64,000 bases of DNA, taken from assembly GCF_001650915.1 (NCBI RefSeq), contig NZ_LXYO01000035.1, positions 124,001-188,000 on the forward strand. The letters are read 5' to 3'. Under the pieces are notes generated by a model. The model was not told the DNA's origin, did no database searches, and was given only the letters and a program-made list of their open reading frames with translations. Of this stretch, positions 10,270 to 19,492 are shown in pieces. Made by a program: the position numbers and the translations under genes. Position 1 is the stretch's first letter. Every line of letters starts with the position of its first letter. This DNA is from Marinobacter sp. EhC06. GTDB taxonomy: Bacteria > Pseudomonadota > Gammaproteobacteria > Pseudomonadales > Oleiphilaceae.

Positions 10270-12033
10270 ATGGACAGCGGCCTCTACCAACATACAACCA
10301 AAAACCTCGCCAGGGGGCGCTCAGGCCGCCTTTCGATTGTCGCGGCCCTGGCCTTTTTGATGGCCGCAGGCCCGGCTTTCGGGCAAGCCATTCTTGAGGG
10401 AGAGCGATTTCACCCGGTTACTGCGACCCAGGGCATGGTTGCCACCAGCCACACACTGGCCACCGAGGTTGCCCTGGAGGTACTGAAGAACGGCGGCAAT
10501 GCCATAGATGCGGCGGTCACGGCGGGTTTTGCCCTGGCGGTTACTCAGCCACGCTCCGGCAACATTGGCGGCGGCGGCTTCATGCTGATTTCCAAAGGCG
10601 ACGGCTCAGACCCGGAAGCCATCGATTACCGGGAGAAAGCGCCCGCTGCCGCGACTGAAACCATGTTCCAGAACGAATCCGGAAACGTGGTTCAAAACCG
10701 CAGCCGCTTTACCCACCTGGCCGCTGGCGTACCCGGGACCGTCGCTGGCCTGGCACTGGCGCTGGAGCGACACGGCACCATTACCCTGAAACAGGCGCTG
10801 GCGCCGGCCATCAAACTTGCGAGGGATGGCTTCATCGTACCCCAGCGCTTTACCGAGGGGCTGGAACAGGCCCGGGACAGGCTTGAGCCCTGGCCCGCCA
10901 CCCGTGAAACCTTTTATAAGGAAGACGGCAGCGCCTGGCAGCCCGGCGAGCGCTTTCGCCAGCCGGAACTGGCCGCGACGCTCCAGCGCGTTTCCGATGA
11001 CGGCGTAAAGGGCTTTTACGAGGGTGAAACGGCCGAACTGATCGCCAGTGAGATGGATCGGCACGATGGCCTGATCACCTTGCAGGACCTGAAAGATTAT
11101 TCCCCGGTGGTTCGAACTCCGGTTCATGGCAACTATCGCGGGTACGATATTTTCTCCATGTCACCACCCTCTTCCGGGGGCACACACATCGTCCAGATCT
11201 TGAATATCCTGGAAGGCTTCCCCATGGCCGAGTTTGGCCATAACTCTGCTGATGCAATCCATCACATGGCAGAGGCCATGAAACTGGCCTACGCCGATCG
11301 CTCGAAATACCTGGGCGACACCGATTATGTAGATGTACCGTTGGCGGGGCTCACCAGCAAAGGTTACGCAGAAGAACGGCGCAAAGGCATTGACCCCGAA
11401 AGGGCGCGGCCGGCCAGCGAGATCAATCCGGGCCAGCCGGCAGCCTGGGAAAGCCCGGAGACTACCCATTTTTCCGTGGTGGACAAATGGGGCAACGCGG
11501 TGTCCAACACCTACACCATCAATTTCAGTTACGGATCCGGCATTACGGTAAAAGGCGCGGGCTTCCTGCTGAACAACGAAATGGACGATTTCAGCGCCAA
11601 GCCGGGCGTGCCGAACGCCTACGGCCTGATCGGCGGCGAAGCCAACAAGGTTGAGCCAGGTAAGCGCATGTTGAGCTCCATGTCGCCCACGATCGTGAAA
11701 AAGGACGGCAAGAATGTTCTGGTAACCGGCAGCCCGGGTGGCTCGAGGATTATAACCACCACCTTGCAGGTGATCCTCAATGTGATTGATCATGGAATGA
11801 ACATACAGACCGCCGTGAGCGCACCTCGTATGCACCACCAGTGGCTGCCGGATGAAATCCGGATCGAGCAAGGCATCAGCCCCGACACCATCCGACTACT
11901 GGAAGAGCGGGGGCACAAGGTGGTCGGCGGATCTGCCATGGGCGCCATCCAGAGTATCCTGATTGATGATCAAGGAATCCGGCACGGTGGCGCAGACCCA
12001 AGGAGAAGTACCTCCTCGGCCATGGGCTATTAA
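10270..12033 (+). CDS. ggt: Gamma-glutamyltransferase
   Basis: Periplasmic N-terminal nucleophile hydrolase that removes or transfers the gamma-glutamyl group of glutathione. 587 residues. A signal peptide covers about residues 1-39 (Arg-rich start, then a hydrophobic run ending AFGQA). The proenzyme cleaves itself before the catalytic Thr, about residue 398 in TTHFSVVDKWGN. The substrate-binding loop SMSPTIV and the GSPGGSRI motif are present. A GGAG ribosome-binding site precedes the ATG. The YkoF-like gene follows after 42 nt. Confidence 0.95.
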   Translation: MDSGLYQHTTKNLARGRSGRLSIVAALAFLMAAGPAFGQAILEGERFHPVTATQGMVATSHTLATEVALEVLKNGGNAIDAAVTAGFALAVTQPRSGNIGGGGFMLISKGDGSDPEAIDYREKAPAAATETMFQNESGNVVQNRSRFTHLAAGVPGTVAGLALALERHGTITLKQALAPAIKLARDGFIVPQRFTEGLEQARDRLEPWPATRETFYKEDGSAWQPGERFRQPELAATLQRVSDDGVKGFYEGETAELIASEMDRHDGLITLQDLKDYSPVVRTPVHGNYRGYDIFSMSPPSSGGTHIVQILNILEGFPMAEFGHNSADAIHHMAEAMKLAYADRSKYLGDTDYVDVPLAGLTSKGYAEERRKGIDPERARPASEINPGQPAAWESPETTHFSVVDKWGNAVSNTYTINFSYGSGITVKGAGFLLNNEMDDFSAKPGVPNAYGLIGGEANKVEPGKRMLSSMSPTIVKKDGKNVLVTGSPGGSRIITTTLQVILNVIDHGMNIQTAVSAPRMHHQWLPDEIRIEQGISPDTIRLLEERGHKVVGGSAMGAIQSILIDDQGIRHGGADPRRSTSSAMGY

Positions 12034-12075
12034 TATTGGCAATTGACCAGGGTCACTGACCCGATCGGAGGCATT

Positions 12076-12324
12076 ATGTATCTTTCTGTTCAACTGAGCT
12101 GTTATCCCCTGAAAGAGGAATATAAACAGCCGATAAAAGACCTTATCGCACGCCTGGAACAAACCGGGCTGGAAGTCTACCCGGGGCGAATGAGCACCGA
12201 GATTTTCGGCGACTATGATGAGGTTATGGGCGTGCTCTCGGATACCATGAAATGGTCATTCGAGACCTACGGAAAATCCGTCTTCGTGGCGAAGATCATG
12301 GAGGGCGACCGGAGACCGAAATGA
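12076..12324 (+). CDS. YkoF/thiamine-binding-like small protein
   Basis: An 82-residue protein beginning MYLSVQLSCYPLKEEYKQPI. It has the ferredoxin-like pattern of the YkoF/MTH1187 family, whose members bind thiamine or related ligands; ligand binding here is inference. The ATG at 12076 is preceded by CGGAGG. Its stop overlaps the next start as ATGA, so translation of the FtsH-like protease is coupled to it. That pairing is unusual and suggests this protein may sense something for the protease, though no direct evidence exists in the sequence. Confidence 0.75.
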   Translation: MYLSVQLSCYPLKEEYKQPIKDLIARLEQTGLEVYPGRMSTEIFGDYDEVMGVLSDTMKWSFETYGKSVFVAKIMEGDRRPK

Positions 12325-14234
12325 CAGCACCGAGCGGGCCAGAGAACCAACAACAGAAGCCGGACCAGAACCAGCAGCCGGCAATCCCGAACCAGTTCGC
12401 GTTCCTGTGGCTCAGTGCCGCCATCTTTCTTATGGTACTCTGGCTTCAGGACGGCGGACAGCCCCGGCTTCAGGACCTGGCCTACTCGGAATTCAAAACC
12501 GCTGTGGTGAACGATCAGGTGGCGGAAGTCACTTTGAAAGAAGAAGCCATCACCGGCCTGTTCACCGACAGCGGCGCGGCAGACTTCAGCTCCGACAGCC
12601 CCGCACGGACAAGCACCCCGGGATTCCAGACCATCCGCCCGCCCATGGAAGACCCTTCCCTGCTTAACCTTCTGGAAGAGCACGAAGTCACCATCCGTGC
12701 CACCCCCTCCGGCTTACCCTGGTGGCAGGAGATGATCCGCGGCTTCCTGCCCTGGATCCTGCTGCTGGCGCTGATGTTCTGGTTCTGGGGCGCCGCGCAG
12801 AAGCGAATGACCCAGGGAGGTGGGCCGTTTGATTTCAGCCGTTCCAAGGCAAGACGGGCCCGCAAGGAAACCTCAACCGCCACCCTGGATGACGTAGCCG
12901 GCATTGAATCCGCCAAGCGGGAAATTGCCGAGATCATCGATTTCCTGAAATCTCCCGAAAAATATCGGGCCCTGGGTGCCGTCATGCCCAAGGGCGTGCT
13001 CCTGGTCGGCCCGCCGGGCACAGGCAAGACTCTGCTGGCCCGGGCCATCGCCGGCGAAGCGGAGGTGCCCTTCTACAGCATCAGCGCCTCGGAATTCATC
13101 GAGATGTTCGTGGGTGTTGGCGCCGCGCGGGTTCGGGACATGTTCAAGGAAGCCCGTAAAGACGCGCCGGCGCTGATTTTCATCGACGAACTGGACGCCA
13201 TTGGCCGTTCACGGGGCGCGGGCCTGGGTGGCGGCCACGATGAGCGGGAACAGACCCTGAATCAGATTCTCACGGAAATGGACGGTTTCGAGGCCCACGA
13301 GAATGTCCTGGTACTGGCTGCCACCAACCGGCCGGACGTACTGGACAGCGCCCTGCTCCGCCCGGGCCGTTTTGACCGCAAGATCACCCTCGACCGCCCC
13401 CACAAGGAGGCCCGCGCGGCGATCCTGGCCGTTCACGTGCGAAAGGTCCCCCTGGCGAATGATGTCGACCTGGATCAACTTGCCGCGCGCACCATCGGCT
13501 TTTCCGGGGCGGATCTCAAGAACCTCGTAAATGAAGCGGCGCTCACCGCAGCCCGTGAAAGCCTGCATGAGGTAAATGCCCATTGCTTTGATCTGGCCCG
13601 GGACAGAATTATTCTCGGTGAAGAGCGCGACACCAAGCTGAACCCGCAGGAGCGTGAGGCCGTTGCCTACCACGAGTGTGGTCACGCCATCATGGCCTAC
13701 TACATGCCGAACGCGGATCCCCTTACCAAGTTGACCATCATTCCTCACGGCATGGCCATGGGAGTTACGGAACAAACCCCGAGGGAAGATCACTACACCT
13801 ACACCGAAAGCTACCTGAAGGATCGCATCAAGGTGATGCTTGGCGGTCGCTGCTCGGAAAAGCTGATCTACGGAGAAGTCAGCACCGGCGCCCAGAACGA
13901 TCTCAAGGAAGCTACTGCGCTGATTCGCAAGATGATCGGCCAGTGGGGTATGAGTGAAAAAATCGGTCCCCTGGGCCTGAACATCGGCGAAGAGCATGTT
14001 TTCCTTGGCCGGGAGATGGGCATGCCGAGGGAGTTCAGCGAGAAGATGGCCGAGATGATCGACGGGGAAATCCAGTCCCAACTGCTGGCCCTGGAGAAAG
14101 CGACCCTGGACTTCCTGACCGAACACCGCAACCAGCTGGAAGCATTGGCCAAAGCCGTATTGAAGCACGAGACCCTGTCTGCCGAAGATGTCGAGGAAAT
14201 CCTGCGCAAGGAAGACGCCCGAAAAATTGCCTGA
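12321..14234 (+). CDS. ftsH: FtsH-family ATP-dependent zinc metalloprotease (paralogue)
   Basis: A 637-residue membrane AAA+ protease. A Gln/Pro-rich N-terminus is followed by one membrane segment near residues 28-42, a periplasmic domain with YSEF, and a second membrane segment near 140-155. The AAA domain has Walker A GPPGTGKT at about residue 230, Walker [12 protein letters not shown] and the ATNRPDVLD region. The protease zinc site is HECGH at about 451-455. The start overlaps the YkoF-like gene by 4 nt. The housekeeping ftsH normally sits beside rrmJ/folP, so this is probably a second, accessory copy (inference; the other copy is outside the window). Confidence 0.9.
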   Translation: MTAPSGPENQQQKPDQNQQPAIPNQFAFLWLSAAIFLMVLWLQDGGQPRLQDLAYSEFKTAVVNDQVAEVTLKEEAITGLFTDSGAADFSSDSPARTSTPGFQTIRPPMEDPSLLNLLEEHEVTIRATPSGLPWWQEMIRGFLPWILLLALMFWFWGAAQKRMTQGGGPFDFSRSKARRARKETSTATLDDVAGIESAKREIAEIIDFLKSPEKYRALGAVMPKGVLLVGPPGTGKTLLARAIAGEAEVPFYSISASEFIEMFVGVGAARVRDMFKEARKDAPALIFIDELDAIGRSRGAGLGGGHDEREQTLNQILTEMDGFEAHENVLVLAATNRPDVLDSALLRPGRFDRKITLDRPHKEARAAILAVHVRKVPLANDVDLDQLAARTIGFSGADLKNLVNEAALTAARESLHEVNAHCFDLARDRIILGEERDTKLNPQEREAVAYHECGHAIMAYYMPNADPLTKLTIIPHGMAMGVTEQTPREDHYTYTESYLKDRIKVMLGGRCSEKLIYGEVSTGAQNDLKEATALIRKMIGQWGMSEKIGPLGLNIGEEHVFLGREMGMPREFSEKMAEMIDGEIQSQLLALEKATLDFLTEHRNQLEALAKAVLKHETLSAEDVEEILRKEDARKIA

Positions 14235-14243
14235 TCTGATGGA

Positions 14244-14969
14244 TCAGACCTGACCCACCAGATCATGACTGAATAGCGCGAGGCAGAACCCCACAACCGC
14301 ACCCAGCGGCGGCCCCCAGTGGCGCTCAAGCCTGGATTGCGGGGCGATATCCTGAAATATCAGGTAGAGAATACCGCCCGAAGCAATCAGCATGATCGCG
14401 CCCAATACCACCGGGCGTTCCGACAGGAAAAAATAGCCGAGCAAACCCGCCAGCGGCCCCGTCATCACAAGGCCGGTCATAAACAACAGGGTTTTCGTGG
14501 AGCTATAACCCGGCAGACTAACCAACTCCCGATAGGCATTGAACCCCTCAGGCAGATTCTGCATGGCTATCAGGACAGCCATCAACACTGCCGTTTCCGG
14601 GCTCACGACAGCAAGGCCGCCCAAAGCCGTTGCCTCCGGAATAAAGTCGAGCATCACGCCCATCAGTTGCGGAGACTCGCGCCGCTTCAGGCCAAGAATC
14701 CGCTCTACCCCAAAGAAAAGCAGCCCACCGGCAATGATGGCAGGAATGGCCCACAGAGAATCCCCCATGCTGGATTGTCCTTCGGGGATCAGAACCACTG
14801 AAACCGCACCCAGCAGTATGCCACCGCCCAGCGCGATCAGAAAATGACGGACCTCCTGCTCCAGCCAGTTTGGACGGATGTGCTCGAAGCTGGCGAGCAG
14901 ACCGCCCAGTGGAATGCAGGCACCGGCAAGAACGGTCAGGCCAACAATGTAGAGAACGTCCATGAACAT
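14244..14969 (-). CDS. ZIP-family divalent metal transporter
   Basis: A 241-residue polytopic membrane protein with about eight hydrophobic segments. The segment FIPEATALGGLA and the later MQNLPEGFNAYRE match the conserved metal-binding helices IV and V of ZIP transporters (H/N-x-x-x-E patterns). Probable role: uptake of zinc or another divalent cation into the cytoplasm. It converges with the FtsH-like gene, 9 nt between stops. The start may be 14969 or 14963; neither has a strong ribosome-binding site. Confidence 0.85.
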   Translation of the reverse strand: MFMDVLYIVGLTVLAGACIPLGGLLASFEHIRPNWLEQEVRHFLIALGGGILLGAVSVVLIPEGQSSMGDSLWAIPAIIAGGLLFFGVERILGLKRRESPQLMGVMLDFIPEATALGGLAVVSPETAVLMAVLIAMQNLPEGFNAYRELVSLPGYSSTKTLLFMTGLVMTGPLAGLLGYFFLSERPVVLGAIMLIASGGILYLIFQDIAPQSRLERHWGPPLGAVVGFCLALFSHDLVGQV

Positions 14970-15002
14970 CGGATAACAGACCTATGAAACAGACAGGAGA
15001 AT

Positions 15003-15869
15003 TTAAGGCGTGACCGTAACCGGAAGATTCAGGGCCACCAGCAACCTCTCTGCGTTAGGCTCCTGAAGCAGGGCACAATCACGGCTGAGCACCAACTGGA
15101 CCGCCCTTTCCTGGCGCAAAATGCCGGCCACCGTAACCGGATCCGTTGACGGCAAAGACCTTACACGAAGCTCCGATTCCTGAACACCGAGGTCCCTGGC
15201 GACGCCTTTAAGGTCTTTGGACAGGACACTTGAATCCGCTCCCATCAAAAACGTCACGGGTCGATTAGAGCGACGGCTCACCTCAGCGGCTGCCTGTATA
15301 GCGCGGCTGTTGGCGTCCACGTGATCATTCAGAAAGACCACAACCCTACCCTGAGGCAGAGAGTGTTTTTCACACCAGAGCAACACCTTGCCCGGTGATC
15401 GGTAAACAAGGCCTTTTGCCGTGGAGCCCAACCGCGCGCCCGGCCCAAAGGACCAACCGACGCGACCAAGCACCAGAAGATCCCCGGGCCCCGCCAGAGC
15501 CAACACTTCATCGATCACATGGCCACGGGCAACGCTCAGTGAGTGCCTGCCACCATGGGGCGCTACAGCACCGGCAAGGGCACGGCGAGCCTGGTCCGCC
15601 AATCTCTGCATTCGCTGCTCAACGCCGGCAGGATCAAAGGGGCGGCTGACCCCGGATGACGCCCCCACTTCGCGGGCAAAACCATAGCCGGCGCTTCGCA
15701 GCTGATTCAGTTCCTCAACAAACACGCCCAGCACCTCGGCACCGGTGGACGCCGCGATCTCAGCCGCAGCCCGCAAGGCGGCGTAACTCATTCTGGAACC
15801 ATCCAGAAGCACCAGTACACGACCAGTTGAGGTGCCGGGATCTGCCTGAGTTGTCGGCGCATCAGTCAC
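15003..15869 (-). CDS. Tandem universal stress protein domains
   Basis: About 288 residues with two UspA-like folds. The first begins RVLVLLDGSRMSYAALRAAA; the second begins RVVVFLNDHVDANSRAIQAA. The nucleotide-binding GxxG motif is not convincing, so ATP binding is uncertain. I chose a GTG start at 15869: it has GGAGG spaced 8 nt upstream and overlaps the 3' end of the Lon-like protease gene by 8 nt, so translation is coupled. The longer open frame to 16013 lies inside that gene and lacks such support. Coupling suggests a shared stress role. Confidence 0.78.
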   Translation of the reverse strand: MTDAPTTQADPGTSTGRVLVLLDGSRMSYAALRAAAEIAASTGAEVLGVFVEELNQLRSAGYGFAREVGASSGVSRPFDPAGVEQRMQRLADQARRALAGAVAPHGGRHSLSVARGHVIDEVLALAGPGDLLVLGRVGWSFGPGARLGSTAKGLVYRSPGKVLLWCEKHSLPQGRVVVFLNDHVDANSRAIQAAAEVSRRSNRPVTFLMGADSSVLSKDLKGVARDLGVQESELRVRSLPSTDPVTVAGILRQERAVQLVLSRDCALLQEPNAERLLVALNLPVTVTP

Positions 15870-18261
15870 GATCCTTGCCTCCGCTGTTGTTCGTTTCTCC
15901 GTTCTCGTCCCGTTTCTTGCTAGCCTCCGCGAACTTCTCGAGGCGCTCGGCAACACGGCGATTGAAGCTGTTCTCAGGGAACTCGCCATTACTGTCCGGC
16001 TCTCCGGGCTCAAGACCGGTTAACAGCTCAATTGCCTCATTGATGTCTGAAACCGGATAAATTCGGAACCGGTCTTCAGCAATCGCCTGCCTCACGTCGG
16101 CTCTCAGCATGAGGTGCTCAACGTTGCTTGCGGGCAACAGAGCGCCCTGCCCGCTAATGTCACCAGCTTCCTTGCAGACGTCGAAAAAGCCTTCGATCTT
16201 CTCGTTCACGCCGCCAACGGCCTGAACTTCACCATGCTGGTTCATGGACCCCGTTACGGCGAAGGACTGCTTCAGTGGTACACGGGAAATGGCTGACAGC
16301 AGCACGCAAGTCTCTGCCACCGAGGCAGAATCACCCTCAACACCACCATAGGATTGCTCAAAAGCCAGACTCGCTGACAGCGACAGTTCGCCATCACCGG
16401 CGTAACGACTCGCAAGGAACCGTGAAAGAATCATCACAGCCTTGCTGTGAATGGGGCCGCCAAGTTTGGCCTCCCGCTCAATATCCACCACCTGCCCCTT
16501 GCCGGGCCGTGCCGTGGCGGTAATCCGGGTAGGCTGGCCAAACATTGACGCCCCGAGCCTGAGTAACGAAAGGCCATTCACCTGAGCCACTTCCTCGCCG
16601 GTGGTGGCAATCATCACCACACCCCGGCTGATTTGCTCGCGGCTTCGCTCCCGCACCCGGCTGGCCCGATATTCCCGTTCATCAATGGCCTGCTGGAGGT
16701 GGCTGGCTTCGACCGTATCGGCCCCGGCCTGGCCCGCCCAGTGGTCTGCCTCACTCAGAATGTCCCGAAGCACCCGATCGTGGGCGGTCAGTTTGCGCTG
16801 GTCCGCTGCCAGCCGGCTCGCATGCTCGATCAGTCTGGCCACTGCGCTTCGCTCCAGTGGCCGCATTTTCAGAGCTCGGGCCATGGTCGCAATCATTCGG
16901 GCGTAAAGCTCGTAACAGCCGTCGTTGCGGTCCAGATCGTCCTCGAAATCCGCCTCCACCTTGAACAGGTCCAGGAAATCCGGATCGTAGTGCGACAGCA
17001 GGTAATACAACATCCGGTCCCCGAGCAGAACCACTTTGACCGACACCGGAATCGGCTCGGGCTGAAGACTGACGGTACTTACCAACCCATAGAGCCGCTC
17101 CAGGGACTCTATGCGGATTTCACCGGAAGACAGAATCCGCTTCAGGCTTTCCCACGCCATCGGCTGCGTCAGCACCCGGCGGGCATCAATGATCAGATAC
17201 CCGCCACTGGCCCGATGCATGGAGCCGCCACGAATCAGGGTGAAATCCGTATAGAGATTGCCCTGGCGGGCCCGGTGTTCGATCTGCCCCGCCAGGTGCT
17301 GGTGGTTGGGCAAGTCCTCGTAGATAACGGGCGCGCCGACTGTCTCGGCATTATCCACCAGCAAATTGACCTTGTAGCGGGCCAGCAGGCCGACCGGTGG
17401 CCCGTTATCACTGTCCTGGAAAGCTTCGGCATGTTCCACTACGTCTTCGCGGACGGCATCCAGGTAATCGACAATATCCGGAAGGTGCGACCACTTCTCC
17501 CGCAATTCACCGATCGGGCCGCCCAGGGTCAGCTGCACCATCTCTTCATTGAGGGCATGGACCCGTTCCCGCACTTCTTTCCGCATCCTGGGAATCTGCT
17601 GAATGGTCTGCTGCAGCTTTTTCTGAAGCTCCTCGACCTTGGATTCAACCAGCTGCTTCTCTTCATCAGAAAAGTTCTTGTATTCCTCGGGGTCGATCAC
17701 CTCGCCCTTGCGCATGGGGGCGAAGGTGAAACCGGCCGGCGTGGTGATCATGGCAATGTTGTTGCGGTTGGCCTCTTCCTGGATCTCGAACAGACCCTGG
17801 TGCTGCCGCTTGGCCATTTCTTCCTGCAGTTCCTGCAACCGGGCCTGGTATTCCTCGCTCTCAAACGCCGCTGGAATGGCCGTGCGCAGCTCTTCGGCCA
17901 GATCGTTCATGTCCTTCTTGAATTGCCGCCCTTCTCCGGCCGGCAGCTTCAAAGCATTCGGTCGGTCCGAGAACTGGAAGTTATAGACATGGCACCAATC
18001 CGGAGGAACCGGTTGCCTGGCGGCGTGCAGGGAAAGAAATCGCTCGACAAGTTCGTGCTTACCCGCCCCGGAGGGTCCGAGGACAAAGAGGTTGAAACCC
18101 TCTGCCTGAATACCGGCGCCAAATTCCAGCGCCCTCAACACCCTATCCTGACCATAAGGACGCTCAAGGTCTGGCAGGTCTTCGGTAGTGATGAAATCCA
18201 GCTTGTCTTCCGGGCAACAGTGGTAGACCTGGTTTTCGGTTAACGGGGCGGGTAGTGGCAT
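15862..18261 (-). CDS. Lon-like AAA+ serine protease (LonB/AsrA type)
   Basis: A 799-residue cytosolic protease of the Lon-like family typified by YcbZ and the Pseudomonas stress protease AsrA. The N-terminal ATPase part has a P-loop GPSGAGKH with His where Ser/Thr is usual. A long coiled-coil insertion spans about 150-260. The C-terminal S16 domain has Ser645 in GDSAS and Lys688 in GGVNEKIEG, 43 residues apart as in Lon. The tail is Lys/Asn/Glu-rich. The start at 18261 follows AGGAGG at 5-nt spacing; an extended frame to 18342 runs through a structured leader and is rejected. The USP gene overlaps its 3' end. Confidence 0.9.
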   Translation of the reverse strand: MPLPAPLTENQVYHCCPEDKLDFITTEDLPDLERPYGQDRVLRALEFGAGIQAEGFNLFVLGPSGAGKHELVERFLSLHAARQPVPPDWCHVYNFQFSDRPNALKLPAGEGRQFKKDMNDLAEELRTAIPAAFESEEYQARLQELQEEMAKRQHQGLFEIQEEANRNNIAMITTPAGFTFAPMRKGEVIDPEEYKNFSDEEKQLVESKVEELQKKLQQTIQQIPRMRKEVRERVHALNEEMVQLTLGGPIGELREKWSHLPDIVDYLDAVREDVVEHAEAFQDSDNGPPVGLLARYKVNLLVDNAETVGAPVIYEDLPNHQHLAGQIEHRARQGNLYTDFTLIRGGSMHRASGGYLIIDARRVLTQPMAWESLKRILSSGEIRIESLERLYGLVSTVSLQPEPIPVSVKVVLLGDRMLYYLLSHYDPDFLDLFKVEADFEDDLDRNDGCYELYARMIATMARALKMRPLERSAVARLIEHASRLAADQRKLTAHDRVLRDILSEADHWAGQAGADTVEASHLQQAIDEREYRASRVRERSREQISRGVVMIATTGEEVAQVNGLSLLRLGASMFGQPTRITATARPGKGQVVDIEREAKLGGPIHSKAVMILSRFLASRYAGDGELSLSASLAFEQSYGGVEGDSASVAETCVLLSAISRVPLKQSFAVTGSMNQHGEVQAVGGVNEKIEGFFDVCKEAGDISGQGALLPASNVEHLMLRADVRQAIAEDRFRIYPVSDINEAIELLTGLEPGEPDSNGEFPENSFNRRVAERLEKFAEASKKRDENGETNNSGGKDRD

Positions 18262-18267
18262 TACATC

Positions 18268-18350
18268 CTCCTGATGGTTTCCACCCGAGGGTGGAGTACG
18301 CCGATTACGTCGAACGAGTAATCCGGGGGCAAAGCCCCTCATCAGGAAAC
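18268..18350 (-). promoter_or_regulatory. Structured mRNA leader before the Lon-like gene
   Basis: On the minus strand a helix TCCTGATG/CATCAGGA (18339-18346 with 18269-18276) encloses three hairpins: GGGGC-TTT-GCCCC, GATTAC/GTAATC with a 9-nt loop, and CCACC-CTCG-GGTGG. The right arm of the closing helix runs into the AGGAGG ribosome-binding site, so the helix hides part of it. A competing pairing GTTTCC/GGAAAC uses the same bases. I see all of these by eye. That the element regulates translation (temperature or ligand) is inference. Confidence 0.5.
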
Positions 18351-18390
18351 TATAGATGATGGCGGGCGACCCGCTCCAACAATCGTCAGG

Positions 18391-19482
18391 CTAGCGCCAC
18401 TCGAGAGTCTTGGGCTCCACCGCATGCTCACAGAACAGATGCCCGACATCCGGCACCGCAAAGCAACGGTCACCGCGTTGGGGCTGGCGGGCGTTGAACT
18501 CGGTATGGCTGATGCCTACCTCCCAAAGCTCCTCGCACTCCCAGCCATCGGGTTTGAGTTCGATTCGCACTTCCGCACCGATCAGGTTGATGGCCTCGAT
18601 CCGGAAAGGCAGATGGGCCTCGTCACTGGCAGACTGGGTCAAGCGCACCTCGTGAGGTCGCAGATAGAGCTGCGCGTCATCGTTTTCGCAGCCTTCGGGC
18701 AGGCGAATCCAGGCGTCACCCTGGCTCATGACACCATCGCGGATCTTGCCGAATAACACATTCACCTGCCCCAGAAACTCGAACACAAACCGGCTGTCCG
18801 GGCGGCCATAGAGCTCCAGGGGCGTATCAACCTGCTCAATCCGGCCATTGCTCATCACAACCACCTGATCCGACAGTTCCAGGGCCTCCTCCTGATCGTG
18901 GGTCACGAACACACTGGTGAAGTGCAGCTCGTCATGGAGGCTGCGCAGCCAGCGGCGCAGGTCTTTTCGCACCTTGGCATCAAGTGCGCCGAAGGGCTCA
19001 TCCAGCAGAAGAATCTCTGGCCGCATGGCCATGGCCCGGGCCAAAGCAATGCGCTGCTTCTGGCCACCGGAGAGTTGCGCCGGGTAACGGTCAGCCAGAT
19101 GTTCCAGCTGTACCATTTCCAGCAGGTCTTTCACCCGCTTGCGGATCTCAGGCTTACCCGGGCGTTCCTTACGCGGCAGCACGTTAAGGCCAAAAGCCAC
19201 GTTCTCGGCCACCGTCATGTGGCGGAACAACGCATAGTGCTGGAATACAAATCCCACGCGCCGGTCCCGAACGTGCAGGTCGGTCACGTCCCGTCCACTA
19301 AACCGGATCCTGCCCTGTTCAGGTGTTTCCAGGCCGGCGATAATGCGCAACAGCGTGGTCTTGCCCGAACCGGAAGGGCCCAGCAACGCCGTGAGCTGGC
19401 CATCCGGAATGGTCAGATTGATGTCATGCAGGGCCTGGAACTTGTCGAAAAACTTGTTGATACCCTGTATCTCGATACTCAT
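18391..19482 (-). CDS. cysA: Sulfate/thiosulfate ABC transporter ATPase
   Basis: A 363-residue ATPase energising sulfate and thiosulfate import. It has Walker A GPSGSGKT, signature LSGGQKQRIALARA and Walker B ILLLDEPFGALD, then a C-terminal regulatory TOBE-like domain. The open frame runs upstream to 19521, but MSIEIQGINKFFDKF at 19482 is the family start and sits 10 nt after the cysW stop. It is the last gene of the cysPTWA operon. Confidence 0.96.
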   Translation of the reverse strand: MSIEIQGINKFFDKFQALHDINLTIPDGQLTALLGPSGSGKTTLLRIIAGLETPEQGRIRFSGRDVTDLHVRDRRVGFVFQHYALFRHMTVAENVAFGLNVLPRKERPGKPEIRKRVKDLLEMVQLEHLADRYPAQLSGGQKQRIALARAMAMRPEILLLDEPFGALDAKVRKDLRRWLRSLHDELHFTSVFVTHDQEEALELSDQVVVMSNGRIEQVDTPLELYGRPDSRFVFEFLGQVNVLFGKIRDGVMSQGDAWIRLPEGCENDDAQLYLRPHEVRLTQSASDEAHLPFRIEAINLIGAEVRIELKPDGWECEELWEVGISHTEFNARQPQRGDRCFAVPDVGHLFCEHAVEPKTLEWR

Positions 19483-19492
19483 GGGGAAACCC

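Noticed and set aside
14235-14250. Small hairpin TCTGAT-GG-ATCAGA at the ftsH-ZIP junction
   Set aside because: Too short and without a T-run, so not a convincing terminator.
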